A stretch of DNA of 64,000 bases from Mycolicibacterium bacteremicum (GCF_943913955.1 NZ_CALUAE010000020.1:20037-84036); one strand, 5' to 3'; positions 1 through 9,863 are shown, counted from the stretch's first letter. Numbers and translations are program-made. The notes: generated by a model not told the origin, from the letters alone.

Positions 1-306
1 CCGCACCCGCAGACCGTGGCGGTGGCCGCGGACCTGTTCGTCAGCGACGCCCGGGTGCGCGAGGGTGTCATGGGCGCCCTGGATCAGGGGATGACCGAGG
101 TGACCCTGTGGGGTGAGAGCTGGCCCCAGGAGCTCGACAGCACAGTGGATTTCGTCCAGCACGAACTGAGCGCGGCGGCGCGCGCCTTCAAGGCGCAGGC
201 GCTGGCCGCCGCCGGGGACACCGACCCGGTGGACCGCACCGAGGTCTTCCGCTGCGGCGTGATGTCCTGTCCGTCCGTCGCCGCCGACCTGGTGCCGGCC
301 AGTTAG
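1..306 (+). CDS. 3' end of an unidentified gene (partial)
   Basis: The reading frame is open from the first base of the window and ends at a TAG, leaving about 101 residues. A GTG at 16 could serve as a start, but the frame continues to the edge, so I read this as the C-terminus of a longer protein. It is soluble-looking, rich in Ala, Asp and Val, with two Cys near the end. I recognise no domain. It converges on the P450 gene on the other strand and their stop codons overlap by 3 bases. Confidence 0.6.
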   Translation, partial: PHPQTVAVAADLFVSDARVREGVMGALDQGMTEVTLWGESWPQELDSTVDFVQHELSAAARAFKAQALAAAGDTDPVDRTEVFRCGVMSCPSVAADLVPAS

Positions 307-1487
307 AGCAGGGTCGGCATCGCGGCCCAGCCACGGACCGCGGCGGTCTCCGACGGTACGGCGTTCGGCCAGTCGACCTCCCACTCCGGGAAGCGTTTGA
401 GGATCTCTTCCAATGCGATCCGGCCTTCCAGGCGGGCCAGCGCGTTGCCCATGCAGAAGTGCGTACCGGCACCGAACGTCATGTGCGAGCGGTGTTCCCG
501 GTAGATGTCGAAGACATCACCGTCCGGGGCGAAGCGGCGGTGGTCCCGGTTGGCCGCACCGACGAGCATCAGCATCGCCGACCCCGCCGGCACGGTCTGC
601 CCGTAGTACTCGACATCGCGGGTGACGTAGCGGGCGATCTGCAGCGCGGGCGGCTCCCAGCGCAGGATCTCCTCGATCGCCTGGGGGATGAGCGCTGGAT
701 TGTCCACCAGGGCCCGGCGCTGATCGGGATGCTCGGCCAACGTCTTACCGGCCCAGCCGATGAGCCGGGTGGTGGTCTCCGACCCGGCGGTGGCGATCAC
801 GGTCAGATACAGCAGTAGTTCATCGCGGCGCAGGGTGCGCCGGGTGCCGGTCTCGTCCTCGAACTCGGCGTTGAGCAGATCGGTCATGATGTCGTCGGAT
901 GGATGCTCGGTGCGCCAGTCGATGAACTCGGCGAACACCTCGCCGGTGGCCAGGCCCTCGAGCTTCTGTCCCTGCAGCGTCTCCTCGCCGTGTGCGGTGA
1001 TCTGGCGTTGGCGGTCCTCGGGGATGCCCAGCAGCATTCCGATCACCCGCATGGGCATCTGCTCGCCGAGATCGTTGACGAAATCGAAGCGGTCGGTCCC
1101 GACGGTCGGGTCGAGGCACCGCGCGGTGAACTCGCGGATCTGCGGCTCCAGGGCAAGGACCTTGCGCGGAGTGAACATCCGCGACAACAGGTTTCGGTGG
1201 ATGTTGTGGATCGGCGGGTCCTCGAAGATCAGGGTGCCCGGCGGGATCTCCATGCCGCTCTTGATGATCTCCAGCACCGCGCCGCGGCCGGAGATGAACG
1301 TCTCATGGTCGATGACGCCGGCATTGACATCGTCATAACGGCTCAGGGCGTAGAAGTCGTGCTGTTCGTTGTAGTACAGCGGCGCCTCCTCCCGTAGCCG
1401 GGCGAACACCGCGTACGGGTCGATGTTGAGGTCGATGTCGTACGGGTCGTAGTACAGGTCGGCGGGTGCGGCGGTGGGCTGGGACAT
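303..1487 (-). CDS. Cytochrome P450
   Basis: A 394-residue soluble bacterial class I P450 that would hydroxylate a small hydrophobic substrate using electrons from a ferredoxin. Visible motifs are the I-helix oxygen-activation segment AGSETT, the ExxR in EEILRW and the haem loop FGAGTHFCMG with the axial Cys; length is normal for the family. The ATG start is preceded about 50 bp upstream by a palindromic CCTGCTTAGCAGG, an element shared with two other P450 promoters here. Its N-terminal region (DPYDIDLNIDPYAVF, LYYN) resembles the P450 ending at 19532. No ferredoxin gene is adjacent, so it probably uses one encoded elsewhere. CYP family not assigned. Confidence 0.95.
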   Translation of the reverse strand: MSQPTAAPADLYYDPYDIDLNIDPYAVFARLREEAPLYYNEQHDFYALSRYDDVNAGVIDHETFISGRGAVLEIIKSGMEIPPGTLIFEDPPIHNIHRNLLSRMFTPRKVLALEPQIREFTARCLDPTVGTDRFDFVNDLGEQMPMRVIGMLLGIPEDRQRQITAHGEETLQGQKLEGLATGEVFAEFIDWRTEHPSDDIMTDLLNAEFEDETGTRRTLRRDELLLYLTVIATAGSETTTRLIGWAGKTLAEHPDQRRALVDNPALIPQAIEEILRWEPPALQIARYVTRDVEYYGQTVPAGSAMLMLVGAANRDHRRFAPDGDVFDIYREHRSHMTFGAGTHFCMGNALARLEGRIALEEILKRFPEWEVDWPNAVPSETAAVRGWAAMPTLL

Positions 1488-1534
1488 CGGTGCTCCATCG
1501 GTGGGCGGAGTCGAACGGGGCTGGCGCTCCTGAG

Positions 1535-1549
1535 CACCTGCTTAGCAGG
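1535..1549. promoter_or_regulatory. TGCTnAGCA palindrome upstream of P450
   Basis: CCTGCTTAGCAGG is a palindrome around a central T, about 50 bp upstream of the P450 start. The core TGCTnAGCA recurs at 6627-6635 and 57180-57188, each next to a P450 promoter. It is probably a regulator operator; binding to the TetR protein at 57277 is inferred from proximity at the third site. Confidence 0.5.
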
Positions 1550-1619
1550 CCGATCGAGGCCGGGTCAAGGGCATCGGGACACATCGACCTCTTTACGGTG
1601 TCCACAGTAGGTGTAATGG

Positions 1620-2597
1620 TCAGTGTGCCGTCGGGCCGATCTGGACGAGTACCTTTCCGATCGCCCTGCCGTCGGCGACATGCCGCAATGCCGCGGCCGC
1701 CTCGGCGAGCGGGTACTCGGCACCGATGTGCGGTGTGACGGCACCCGTTGCCAGCAGCCGCCGCAAGTCCGATTCGTTGCGCATGTACTCGTCGGCGGGC
1801 ACATCCTGGAAACCGAACCCCGCGACGGTGATGCCCTTGACCAGAATGAGGTTCAGCGGAATCCGCGGGATGTCACCCGAGGCGTATCCGATCGTGACGA
1901 AACGCCCGCCGCGGTGCAGGGCACGCAACGCGGGCTCGGCGAGTGCGCCACCCACCGGGTCGAGCACCGCGGCGGCCCCGTCGGGCAGGGCCGCGCGCAG
2001 CGCCTGGCGCAGATCACCGCCGCGGTGGTCGATACCGTGCACAGCGCCGTATCGGGTAGCGGCGGAGAGCTTCTCGGCGCTTCCCGCCACGGCGGTCACC
2101 CGCGCACCGAGGGCGGTTGCCAGCGCCACGGCGGCCAGACCCACGCCGCCGCCGGCGCCGAGCACCACGACGTCATCACCCGGTGTCACCCGCGCGACCG
2201 AGCGCAGGGCGTGATACGCCGTGCGGAACGCCACGCCGGACGCCGCTGCGGCCCGATCGTCGATGCTGTCCGGCACCGTGGCCAACGCCTCGGGCGGCAG
2301 GCAGACCTGCTCGGCGAACGCACCGAACATCGCGGTTCCGGTCACCCGGTCACCGACGGCGAAACCCGATGCCACGCCGTCGGTCTCGACCACCACACCG
2401 GCGAACTCGCTGCCCGGCACGAATGGCGGCGGGACGTCGACCTGGTAGCGGCCCGCCACCAGCAGCACATCCGGAAAGTTCACCGCCGCCATGTGCACCC
2501 GCACACGCAGCTGTCCGTCGGCACGCGCGGGGGAGGGCAGCTCCCGAACCTCGACCACCTCGGGTGGACCGTGCGCCGGGCAGACCGCGGCCCTCAC
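1620..2597 (-). CDS. Quinone oxidoreductase-like MDR dehydrogenase
   Basis: A 325-residue zinc-independent medium-chain dehydrogenase of the NADPH:quinone oxidoreductase type. The N-terminal GroES-like part carries NFPDVLLVAGRYQ and PFVPGSEFAGVV, and the Rossmann part has the nucleotide-binding GAGGGVGLAAV; the cysteines that bind zinc in alcohol dehydrogenases are absent. It would reduce an enone or quinone with NADPH. Its stop lies 132 bp from the P450 start, and its ATG overlaps the end of the upstream kinase-like gene by 4 bases, so it sits in a minus-strand operon with that gene and the acyl-CoA dehydrogenase. Confidence 0.88.
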   Translation of the reverse strand: MRAAVCPAHGPPEVVEVRELPSPARADGQLRVRVHMAAVNFPDVLLVAGRYQVDVPPPFVPGSEFAGVVVETDGVASGFAVGDRVTGTAMFGAFAEQVCLPPEALATVPDSIDDRAAAASGVAFRTAYHALRSVARVTPGDDVVVLGAGGGVGLAAVALATALGARVTAVAGSAEKLSAATRYGAVHGIDHRGGDLRQALRAALPDGAAAVLDPVGGALAEPALRALHRGGRFVTIGYASGDIPRIPLNLILVKGITVAGFGFQDVPADEYMRNESDLRRLLATGAVTPHIGAEYPLAEAAAALRHVADGRAIGKVLVQIGPTAH

Positions 2598-3619
2598 CGG
2601 TAGTCGCTGGACTCGGCGAGCTCGGCGGCCGAGCGCATCAGATCGGTCACCACGGGTCCGAACGCCAGCAGCTTCTCGTCGTCACCGGCGCGCTGATACC
2701 CCTGCTCCAGCACGATGGCCAGCTTCCACTTCGCCAGCACCAGGTAGTAGTCCAGATCATCGACCTGCCGGCCGGACACCTCGGCATAGTGGGCGACCAC
2801 CTGGTCGCGGGTCGGCGCCCCGCGCATGTCGACGTAGTTCATGGCGGCGTGGTCGTTTTCGTGTGCGGGCCAACTCTGCACCATCCAGCCCAGATCGAGT
2901 TTCGGGTCACCGACCGTGCCCATCTCCCAGTCGACGATCGCGGCCAACTGCGCGGGCGCGCCGTGCCGGTACATGACATTGGCGAACTGATAGTCACCGT
3001 GCATCAGCCCGGGGATGAAATCCAGTGGTTTGTGCGCCTTCAGCCAGGCCGTCGCGACCTCCAGTCCGGGCAGGTCCCTCGCTTTGATGCGCTCCAGGAA
3101 GCCGATCCAGCGGTCGACCTGACGTTCGTGGAAGCCGTCGGGCCTGCCCAGGTCGCCGAGGCCACGGGATTGCCAGTCGACCTTGGACAGCAGCGCGATG
3201 CCCTCGGCCAGTTGGTAGCTCAGACCGGGCCGGGTGTCCGGGTCGCTGTCGAAGGGTTCCGGCCACCGCCCGTGGCGGTCCATCGGGGACCAGCCGTCGA
3301 CGAAACCCATCAGGTAGAACGGCCGGCCCAGGACGTCCGGGTCGGCGCAGACGCCGATGGCCTCGGTGTGCGGGACGTCGGTGCCGTCGAGCGCCTCGAT
3401 GATGCGCCATTCCCGCAGGATGCCCTTGTCGCGGTCGGGCGGGGCGCCCGGCGGCGGCATCCGGAGCACGCTGCGATGCTCGCCGCGGGTGAGTTCATAG
3501 ATGACGTTCTGGGTGCCGCCGGACAGGAAGCGGACGTCCAGTGGTGCGCCGGTGCCGGGCAGTCCGGCGTTGTCCATCCAATCGGCAAGGCGGCCAACGT
3601 CGATCGCCGGGGTGCTCAC
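2594..3619 (-). CDS. APH-family kinase-like protein (acyl-CoA dehydrogenase partner)
   Basis: A 341-residue protein of the aminoglycoside phosphotransferase/choline kinase fold. It shows the catalytic HGDYQFANV loop and the metal-binding IVDWEM...GDPKLDLG segment. In actinobacteria such proteins commonly neighbour acyl-CoA dehydrogenases (compare FadE36-linked genes and eukaryotic ACAD10/11), where they may phosphorylate a hydroxyacyl group; this is family knowledge, not visible here. The open frame extends further upstream, but GTG at 3619 overlaps the acyl-CoA dehydrogenase stop as GTGA and gives the normal N-terminus (STPAIDVGRLADW). Not a drug-resistance gene on this evidence. Confidence 0.88.
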   Translation of the reverse strand: MSTPAIDVGRLADWMDNAGLPGTGAPLDVRFLSGGTQNVIYELTRGEHRSVLRMPPPGAPPDRDKGILREWRIIEALDGTDVPHTEAIGVCADPDVLGRPFYLMGFVDGWSPMDRHGRWPEPFDSDPDTRPGLSYQLAEGIALLSKVDWQSRGLGDLGRPDGFHERQVDRWIGFLERIKARDLPGLEVATAWLKAHKPLDFIPGLMHGDYQFANVMYRHGAPAQLAAIVDWEMGTVGDPKLDLGWMVQSWPAHENDHAAMNYVDMRGAPTRDQVVAHYAEVSGRQVDDLDYYLVLAKWKLAIVLEQGYQRAGDDEKLLAFGPVVTDLMRSAAELAESSDYR

Positions 3620-4917
3620 AGGTTGCCCACCTCGGCTTCCAGGTGTTCGGCGAATCTGGCGCGGGCCGCGTCGCGCTTGCCGGGAATCCACTCGGTAGGC
3701 CACGGCCCGTCGGTGGCGGTGTAGTCCCGCAGCACCTGCTTGGCAACCGTCGTCTTGTGCACCTCGGTCGGGCCGTCGGCCAGCCCCATCACCGCGGCCC
3801 CGGTCACCATGCCGAGGAACGGCATCTCGTTGGTCACGCCGAGCGCTCCGTGCACGTGCATTGCCCGCCAGGCGATGTCGTGCAGGACGGTCGGCATGAC
3901 GACCTTCACCGCGGCGATGTCCTTGCGCACCTTCTTGTAGTCGTTGTACTTGTCGATCTCCCACGCGGTGTAGAGCACCATCAGCCGGAACTGCTTGAGC
4001 TGAGCGTACGAATCGGCGATGTAGCCCTGCACCGTCTGCTTGTCGGACAGCAGACTGCCGGCGGTGTGCCGGGACAGCGCCCGCTCGCACATCATGTCGA
4101 GTGCCTTCTGAGCCAGTCCGATGGTGCGCATCGCATGGTGGATCCGTCCGCCGCCCAGCCGGGTCTGGGCGATCACGAAGGCCTGCCCTTCGCCGCCCAG
4201 CAATGCGGAGTCGGGTACCCGCACGTTGTCGTAGTGGATCAAAGCGTGCGAACCCTGTCCGTCGGCCTCGCCGTAGAGACCGGAGTTGCGCACGATGGTG
4301 ACGCCGGGGGTGTCGGTGGGCACCAGGAACATCGACATGCCCTGGTACGGGCTGACATCGGGGTTGGTGACGACCATGACGATCAGGAACGACGATGTCG
4401 AGGCGTTGGAGGAGAAGAACTTGTGCCCATTGATGACCCAGTCGTCACCGTCGCGTACGGCAGCGGTGCGGAACTGGGTGGGGTCGGCACCGCCCTGCGG
4501 TTCGGTCATCGAGTAACACGAGAACACCTCGCCGTCGAGCAGCGGGCGCAGATAGCGCTCCTTCTGCTCGGGTGTGCCGTAGTGCGCGATGATCTCGGCA
4601 TTCCCGGTATCGGGTGCCTGGCAGCCGAAGACGATCGGCGCCCACTGGGAGCGGCCCAGGATCTCGTTCAGCAGAGCCAGTTTCAGCTGTCCGAAACCCT
4701 GACCGCCGAGATCGGGTCCCAGGTGGGTGGCCCACAGGCCCTTGTCCCGCACCCGCTGCTTCAACGGGTCCACCACGGCGCGGCGGGCCTCGTCCAGCGG
4801 GGTGAACTGCAGATGCGGCCAGATCAGATCCAGCGGTTCGACCTCGTCGCGGACGAAGGCGTCCGCCCAGGCCAGGAGTTCGGCGAACTCCGGATCGGTC
4901 TCGAAATCCCATGCCAT
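3616..4917 (-). CDS. Acyl-CoA dehydrogenase
   Basis: A 433-residue FAD-dependent acyl-CoA dehydrogenase. It contains CYSMTEPQGGADPTQF around the FAD-binding strand, the helical segment with RIHHAMRTIGLAQKALD, and the C-terminal GPTEVHKTTVAKQVLR. It would introduce a double bond next to the thioester of an acyl-CoA. It is translationally coupled (4-base overlap) to the APH-like kinase, a pairing seen in eukaryotic ACAD10/11 fusions, and follows the TetR gene with a 2-base gap, so the regulator, dehydrogenase, kinase and MDR form one minus-strand operon. Confidence 0.92.
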   Translation of the reverse strand: MAWDFETDPEFAELLAWADAFVRDEVEPLDLIWPHLQFTPLDEARRAVVDPLKQRVRDKGLWATHLGPDLGGQGFGQLKLALLNEILGRSQWAPIVFGCQAPDTGNAEIIAHYGTPEQKERYLRPLLDGEVFSCYSMTEPQGGADPTQFRTAAVRDGDDWVINGHKFFSSNASTSSFLIVMVVTNPDVSPYQGMSMFLVPTDTPGVTIVRNSGLYGEADGQGSHALIHYDNVRVPDSALLGGEGQAFVIAQTRLGGGRIHHAMRTIGLAQKALDMMCERALSRHTAGSLLSDKQTVQGYIADSYAQLKQFRLMVLYTAWEIDKYNDYKKVRKDIAAVKVVMPTVLHDIAWRAMHVHGALGVTNEMPFLGMVTGAAVMGLADGPTEVHKTTVAKQVLRDYTATDGPWPTEWIPGKRDAARARFAEHLEAEVGNL

Positions 4918-4919
4918 GG

Positions 4920-5597
4920 CTAGCTCCTTCGATATCCGGCGATGAGGGTGAGGATGTCGGTGCCGACGACGTCGGCGAACGATTGGGAGCTGAACGCGCC
5001 GGCGGCCCAGTGCCGGGCGCCTTCGCTGACCAGTGTCATGGCCAGGTAGGCCAGGTGGCCGGTGTCGGTTCCGGCGGGCAGCTTGCCGTCGGCGAGCGCG
5101 CGGTCGAACAGTTCGGTGAACATGCCGCCGTCCAGGTCGGGGGCGGTCTCGCCGGCGGTGTCTGATGTGCCGGCTTCGCCGGCGGCGAGCAGTCGGTGCT
5201 CGTGTCGGTATCCCTCCAGGATCGTCTCGATCACCAGCTCGCGGGGGTTACGGGCCATCGACCGTTCCAGGTCGGCAAGTGCGGCCGCGATGACGGCGCC
5301 GATGTCGTAATCGCCGGTGAGCAGCTCGGCGATGACGCGCTGTGCGGACCGGGTCGACATCACCCCCACCTCGAACAGCACGTCCTCCTTGCGGGGAAAG
5401 TAGAAGTAGAACAATGCCTTCGACACACCCGCGGCCGTACAGATCTCGGCGACCGTCGTCGTCGCGTAGCCCTTGGTACGCCACAGCGCCATCGCGGCCT
5501 GCACCAGCACGCGTTTGGTCGCGGTCGAGTTGGCGCGCCGGAAGGTGGCTCGGCGCTGACCACGGTCAGCTTCGGCATTGCGCGACGAAGTGGCCAT
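4920..5597 (-). CDS. TetR/AcrR family regulator
   Basis: A 225-residue TetR regulator. The N-terminal helix-turn-helix is clear (TTTVAEICTAAGVSKALFYFYF) with a large ligand domain behind it. I chose ATG at 5597 (MATSSRNAEAD); an in-frame TTG 14 codons upstream is less likely because a TGAC-CAGA-GTCA palindrome at 5627-5638 then falls in the promoter rather than the gene. It is the first gene of the dehydrogenase operon and probably controls it, sensing an acyl-CoA or similar ligand by analogy with other TetR proteins of fatty-acid and sterol pathways. Confidence 0.9.
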   Translation of the reverse strand: MATSSRNAEADRGQRRATFRRANSTATKRVLVQAAMALWRTKGYATTTVAEICTAAGVSKALFYFYFPRKEDVLFEVGVMSTRSAQRVIAELLTGDYDIGAVIAAALADLERSMARNPRELVIETILEGYRHEHRLLAAGEAGTSDTAGETAPDLDGGMFTELFDRALADGKLPAGTDTGHLAYLAMTLVSEGARHWAAGAFSSQSFADVVGTDILTLIAGYRRS

Positions 5598-5626
5598 TGA
5601 CGCACCGTACCGCGCCGCAGTGAAGC

Positions 5627-5638
5627 TGACCAGAGTCA
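5627..5638. promoter_or_regulatory. Candidate TetR operator TGAC-N4-GTCA
   Basis: TGACCAGAGTCA has perfect 4-base arms around CAGA and lies 30 bp upstream of the TetR start and 28 bp upstream of the small membrane ORF in the other direction. Position suggests autoregulation. The arms are short, so chance is possible. Confidence 0.35.
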
Positions 5639-5665
5639 AACTAAGAATGAAGGCAGACTGGTCTC

Positions 5666-5893
5666 ATGGGTGTACGCATCGCGGGCATGGTCTTCGGGCT
5701 GTTGGCGCTGGCCGCCGGCGGCCTGCAACTGTGGGCCTACGCGGCCACCGACTGGCCGCGGCACCTGATCCTCGGGGTGTTCGCCTGTGCGGTCGGACTG
5801 TGCGTCCTCGTCACGGCTTCGGGCCGGATTTCCTTGTCAGGTAATCGATCTGACGGTGCATCGCGATCAGGGCGAAGAACGGGAGAATCATGA
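5666..5893 (+). CDS. Small putative membrane protein
   Basis: A 75-residue ORF divergent from the TetR gene. Residues 5-25 (IAGMVFGLLALAAGGLQLWA) and about 33-50 are hydrophobic enough for two membrane helices; the C-terminal 25 residues are Ser/Gly/Arg rich and lie antisense to the last 83 bases of the EBP-like gene. No ribosome-binding site is obvious. Real membrane-like composition supports coding, but the antisense overlap and missing signal keep confidence low. Confidence 0.4.
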   Translation: MGVRIAGMVFGLLALAAGGLQLWAYAATDWPRHLILGVFACAVGLCVLVTASGRISLSGNRSDGASRSGRRTGES

Positions 5894-6584
5894 ACGGCAC
5901 GTTCTCGGCGATGAATTTGAACCAGAGCCCGAACGCACCCTGGCCGATATCGCCGAAGCCGGCGCGTACCTCGGACAAGAAGTAGACCCCGGTACTGCTG
6001 ATCAGCATGGCGCACCCGGTGAACGCCAGCCACAGGTACCTGATCCGGGACTCGGTCGGCAGATCGGTGCGAATCAACTTGAGCCACACGATGAACAGCA
6101 TGGCCCCGGTGATGACGCCGACCAGCTCCAGTCCGAAGATCCAGGCGTTGCCGCTGGTGTAGCGGGTGTCGGCCAGACCGTATTGCCACCACAGCCACTT
6201 CCAGCCGGGGTCGGTGGTGGGCGTCCACCAGTCCAGCGGATGACCGATGAGAAAGATGGTCTCGTAGCCGAGCTGGCTGCCCGCGGTGTAGGGCAGATAG
6301 ATCAGCGTGAGCTCCGATGCCCGCTGCAGCCGCGTGCGCTGCTCGCCGCGCCCGGTCCAGAAGTACACCAGCGGCAGCACGATGACGGGCAGCCCGAAGG
6401 CGAGGTTGGCGACGACGTCGACGGTGAAACTGGGCGGCAGTACTCCAGTGCCGACACCGATGACGGCCGCGGTGAACGCGAAGCCGGTGATCGCGGTGAG
6501 GGCGATGTAGGTCCTGCGCCGGTGCGGAGCCCACGGCTGGGCCAGGTCGGGCTCGGTGTCCCTGGCTTCTGCGAGATCTGTCAT
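5811..6584 (-). CDS. EBP/EXPERA-like integral membrane protein (sterol isomerase family)
   Basis: A 257-residue protein with about five membrane helices. From residue 130 it follows the pattern of eukaryotic emopamil-binding protein, the sterol delta8-delta7 isomerase: WWQYGLADTRYTSGN (human WKEYAKGDSRYILGD), an E at 153, YFLSEVRAGF (human YFLTEHRDGF) and WFKFIAENV...LP near the end. Against human EBP recalled from memory, Glu80, Glu122 and Asn193 appear as E108, E153 and N228, but catalytic His76 aligns with Q104. Function may be isomerisation of a ring double bond or ligand binding only. It is divergent from a P450 and a TGCTnAGCA palindrome lies 41 bp upstream of its ATG. Confidence 0.7.
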   Translation of the reverse strand: MTDLAEARDTEPDLAQPWAPHRRRTYIALTAITGFAFTAAVIGVGTGVLPPSFTVDVVANLAFGLPVIVLPLVYFWTGRGEQRTRLQRASELTLIYLPYTAGSQLGYETIFLIGHPLDWWTPTTDPGWKWLWWQYGLADTRYTSGNAWIFGLELVGVITGAMLFIVWLKLIRTDLPTESRIRYLWLAFTGCAMLISSTGVYFLSEVRAGFGDIGQGAFGLWFKFIAENVPFMILPFFALIAMHRQIDYLTRKSGPKP

Positions 6585-6624
6585 TTGGCGTCAGGATAGG
6601 CCGTCGATCCGGCTATGTTGTGCG

Positions 6625-6637
6625 AATGCTCAGCATT
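6625..6637. promoter_or_regulatory. TGCTnAGCA palindrome in EBP-like/P450 divergent promoter
   Basis: AATGCTCAGCATT is a palindrome around a central C, 41 bp upstream of the EBP-like start and about 120 bp upstream of the P450 start. It shares the core TGCTnAGCA with sites at 1537-1549 and 57176-57192, at nearly the same distance from the minus-strand start codons, suggesting co-regulation. Confidence 0.5.
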
Positions 6638-6715
6638 GCCAGAATTCAGCGGCGTGGTTAGGCATTTGCCCTCGTTGACGGCGGCGCGAGCCTGTGGAAA
6701 TGTAATACTCAACAA

Positions 6716-6732
6716 TGAGAGGCTCATTCTCA
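6716..6732. promoter_or_regulatory. GAGAAT-N3-ATTCTC-type site upstream of P450
   Basis: TGAGAGG-CTC-ATTCTCA matches the recurrent palindrome TGAGAAT-N3-ATTCTCA with two left-arm differences, 24 bp upstream of the P450 start. A different register, AATGAG-AGG-CTCATT, is a perfect 15-base palindrome. This is a weaker member of the family described at 62717. Confidence 0.4.
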
Positions 6733-6756
6733 TGGTCGCAGGAACGGAGTGAATCT

Positions 6757-8219
<1,463 letters not shown>

Positions 8220-8252
8220 CCACATCCATTCACCGACAAGGAGTTTCACGAC

Positions 8253-8537
8253 ATGGCCAAGGGCTACGTGATCATCACCGAAGACATCAAGGACCCGGCC
8301 GGAATGGCCGAATACGGCAAGCTGGCGAGCAAGGCGATGGCCGGCGCCACGGTGCTCGGCTTCGGCCCGGCGGTCGAGACGCTCGAGGGCGAGTGGCACG
8401 GAACCCAAACGGTGCTGCTGGAATTCGAATCCGTCGAGGCGGCCAAGGAGTGGTACTACTCCGACGCCTACCAGGAGGCGGTCAAGTTGCGTCAGGCCGC
8501 CGCCGACTGCAACGGAGCGATCATCTCCGGTTTCTGA
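8253..8537 (+). CDS. DUF1330 family protein
   Basis: A 94-residue protein of the DUF1330 family, a dimeric alpha/beta-barrel fold (GYVIITEDIKDPAGMAEY at the start, VLLEFESVEAAKEWYYS in the middle). The family has no firmly established reaction; related small barrels act on or bind aromatic and polyketide substrates. AAGGAG precedes the ATG and the gene is 33 bp after the ferredoxin, so it completes a P450-ferredoxin-DUF1330 operon. Confidence 0.88.
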   Translation: MAKGYVIITEDIKDPAGMAEYGKLASKAMAGATVLGFGPAVETLEGEWHGTQTVLLEFESVEAAKEWYYSDAYQEAVKLRQAAADCNGAIISGF

Positions 8538-8555
8538 CCTGGCAATCGAGAGTAT

Positions 8556-8565
8556 CAACTACTTG
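8556..8565. promoter_or_regulatory. CAA(C/G)TACTTG site, Rieske operon 1
   Basis: CAACTACTTG lies 33 bp upstream of the first Rieske alpha-subunit start. The same 10-mer or its fully palindromic form CAAGTACTTG occurs at 11912-11921, 11932-11941 and 18510-18519. Probable operator of the MarR protein encoded at 11441-11908. Confidence 0.6.
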
Positions 8566-8597
8566 TCATTCATCTCGGTGGGCGCTACCGTCAGATC

Positions 8598-9863
8598 ATG
8601 GCGCGCTTCCCGAAACCGGCAGAGGGTAGTTGGACCGAGCACTATCCCGATCTGGGTACCGGACCGATCTCCTACGAGGACTCGATCAACCCGGAGATCT
8701 ACGAGCTCGAACGGCGGGCCATTTTCAAGAGGGCCTGGCTGAACGTCGGCCGGGTGGAGTTGCTGCCCCGCAAGGGCAGCTACTTCACCAAGGAGATGAA
8801 GGCCGCCAACACCTCGATCATCTTGTGCCGCACGACAAAAGGTGAGGTGAAGGCGTACCACAACATCTGCAGGCACCGCGGGAACAAGCTGGTGTGGAAC
8901 GACATGCCGCTGGAGGAGACCGCCGGCACCTGTCGTCAGTTCATCTGCAAATACCACGCCTGGCGCTATGACCTGGAGGGCAAGCTGACCTACGTCCAGC
9001 AGGAGGAGGAGTTCTTCGATCTGGACAAGGATCGCTACGGGTTGGTGTCGGTGCACTGCGAGGTGTGGGAGGGATTCATCTTCGTCAACTTCGCGCCCGA
9101 ACCCGAGCAGACGCTGACCGAATTCCTCGGCCCGATGATCACCGACCTGGCCGGCTATCCGTTCGACAAGATGACCTCGCGGTTCACCTATCGCTCTGAG
9201 GTGAAGGCGAATTGGAAGCTCTACATGGACGCGTTCCAGGAGTTCTACCACGCGCCCGTGCTGCATGCGAACCAGACGCCGACCGCGTATTCCAAGGCCG
9301 CCGCCGAGGCCGGTTTCGAAGCGCCGCACTATCGGATCGAGGGACCGCACCGGTTGGTGAGCACCTCCGGGGTGCGTGCGTGGGAGATGGCCGACGAGAT
9401 GCGCAAGCCCATCGAGGACATCTGCCAGAGCGGACTCTTCGGTCCCTGGGACAAACCTGATCTCGGTGCGATGCCGACCGGCCTGAACCCGGCGAAATGC
9501 GATCCCTGGGGCCTGGATTCGTTCCAGCTGTTCCCGAATTTCGTCATCCTGTTCTGGGGCCAGGGCTGGTATCTGACCTACCATTACTGGCCGACATCGT
9601 TCAACACGCACACCTTCGAGTGCACGCTGTACTTCCCGCAGCCACGCACACCGCGGGAACGGCTGGCCCAGGAACTGGCGGCGGCCTCGTTCAAGGAGTA
9701 CGGCCTGCAGGATGCCAACACCCTGGAGGCAACCCAGACCAGCATCGAATCCCGGGTGGTCGACGAGTTCCTCTACTGCGATCAGGAGATCCTGCTGCGC
9801 CACCTGCACAAGGAGACCGCAGCCTGGATCGAGGACTACCAGCGCAAGACGGCGGGGGTGTGA
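8598..9863 (+). CDS. Rieske non-haem iron oxygenase, alpha subunit 1
   Basis: A 421-residue aromatic-ring-hydroxylating-type oxygenase alpha subunit. The Rieske [2Fe-2S] ligands are all present (C91-x-H93 ... C117-x2-H120 in ICRHRG and ICKYHAW) and the mononuclear iron motif is E-x2-H-x4-H in QEFYHAPVLH. It would receive electrons from the KshB-like reductase at 11944 and insert oxygen into a substrate not named by the sequence. It starts an operon under a CAACTACTTG element; its stop overlaps the next gene as GTGA. It is paralogous to alpha subunit 2 (13722) from the first residues: both begin KPAEGSWTEHYP. Confidence 0.95.
   Translation: MARFPKPAEGSWTEHYPDLGTGPISYEDSINPEIYELERRAIFKRAWLNVGRVELLPRKGSYFTKEMKAANTSIILCRTTKGEVKAYHNICRHRGNKLVWNDMPLEETAGTCRQFICKYHAWRYDLEGKLTYVQQEEEFFDLDKDRYGLVSVHCEVWEGFIFVNFAPEPEQTLTEFLGPMITDLAGYPFDKMTSRFTYRSEVKANWKLYMDAFQEFYHAPVLHANQTPTAYSKAAAEAGFEAPHYRIEGPHRLVSTSGVRAWEMADEMRKPIEDICQSGLFGPWDKPDLGAMPTGLNPAKCDPWGLDSFQLFPNFVILFWGQGWYLTYHYWPTSFNTHTFECTLYFPQPRTPRERLAQELAAASFKEYGLQDANTLEATQTSIESRVVDEFLYCDQEILLRHLHKETAAWIEDYQRKTAGV

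Noticed and set aside
2594..3619. Aminoglycoside resistance kinase
   Set aside because: The fold is right, but coupling to an acyl-CoA dehydrogenase and MDR points to a metabolic role; nothing supports drug resistance.
2117..3724. A 535-codon open frame on the plus strand
   Set aside because: It is antisense to the MDR and APH-like genes, Arg/Pro/His rich with no motif; the minus-strand genes have clear domains.
6716..6732. Start of the P450 gene at ATG 6715
   Set aside because: The palindromic region would become coding and the extra 14 residues are unlike P450 N-termini; ATG 6757 has a good ribosome-binding site.
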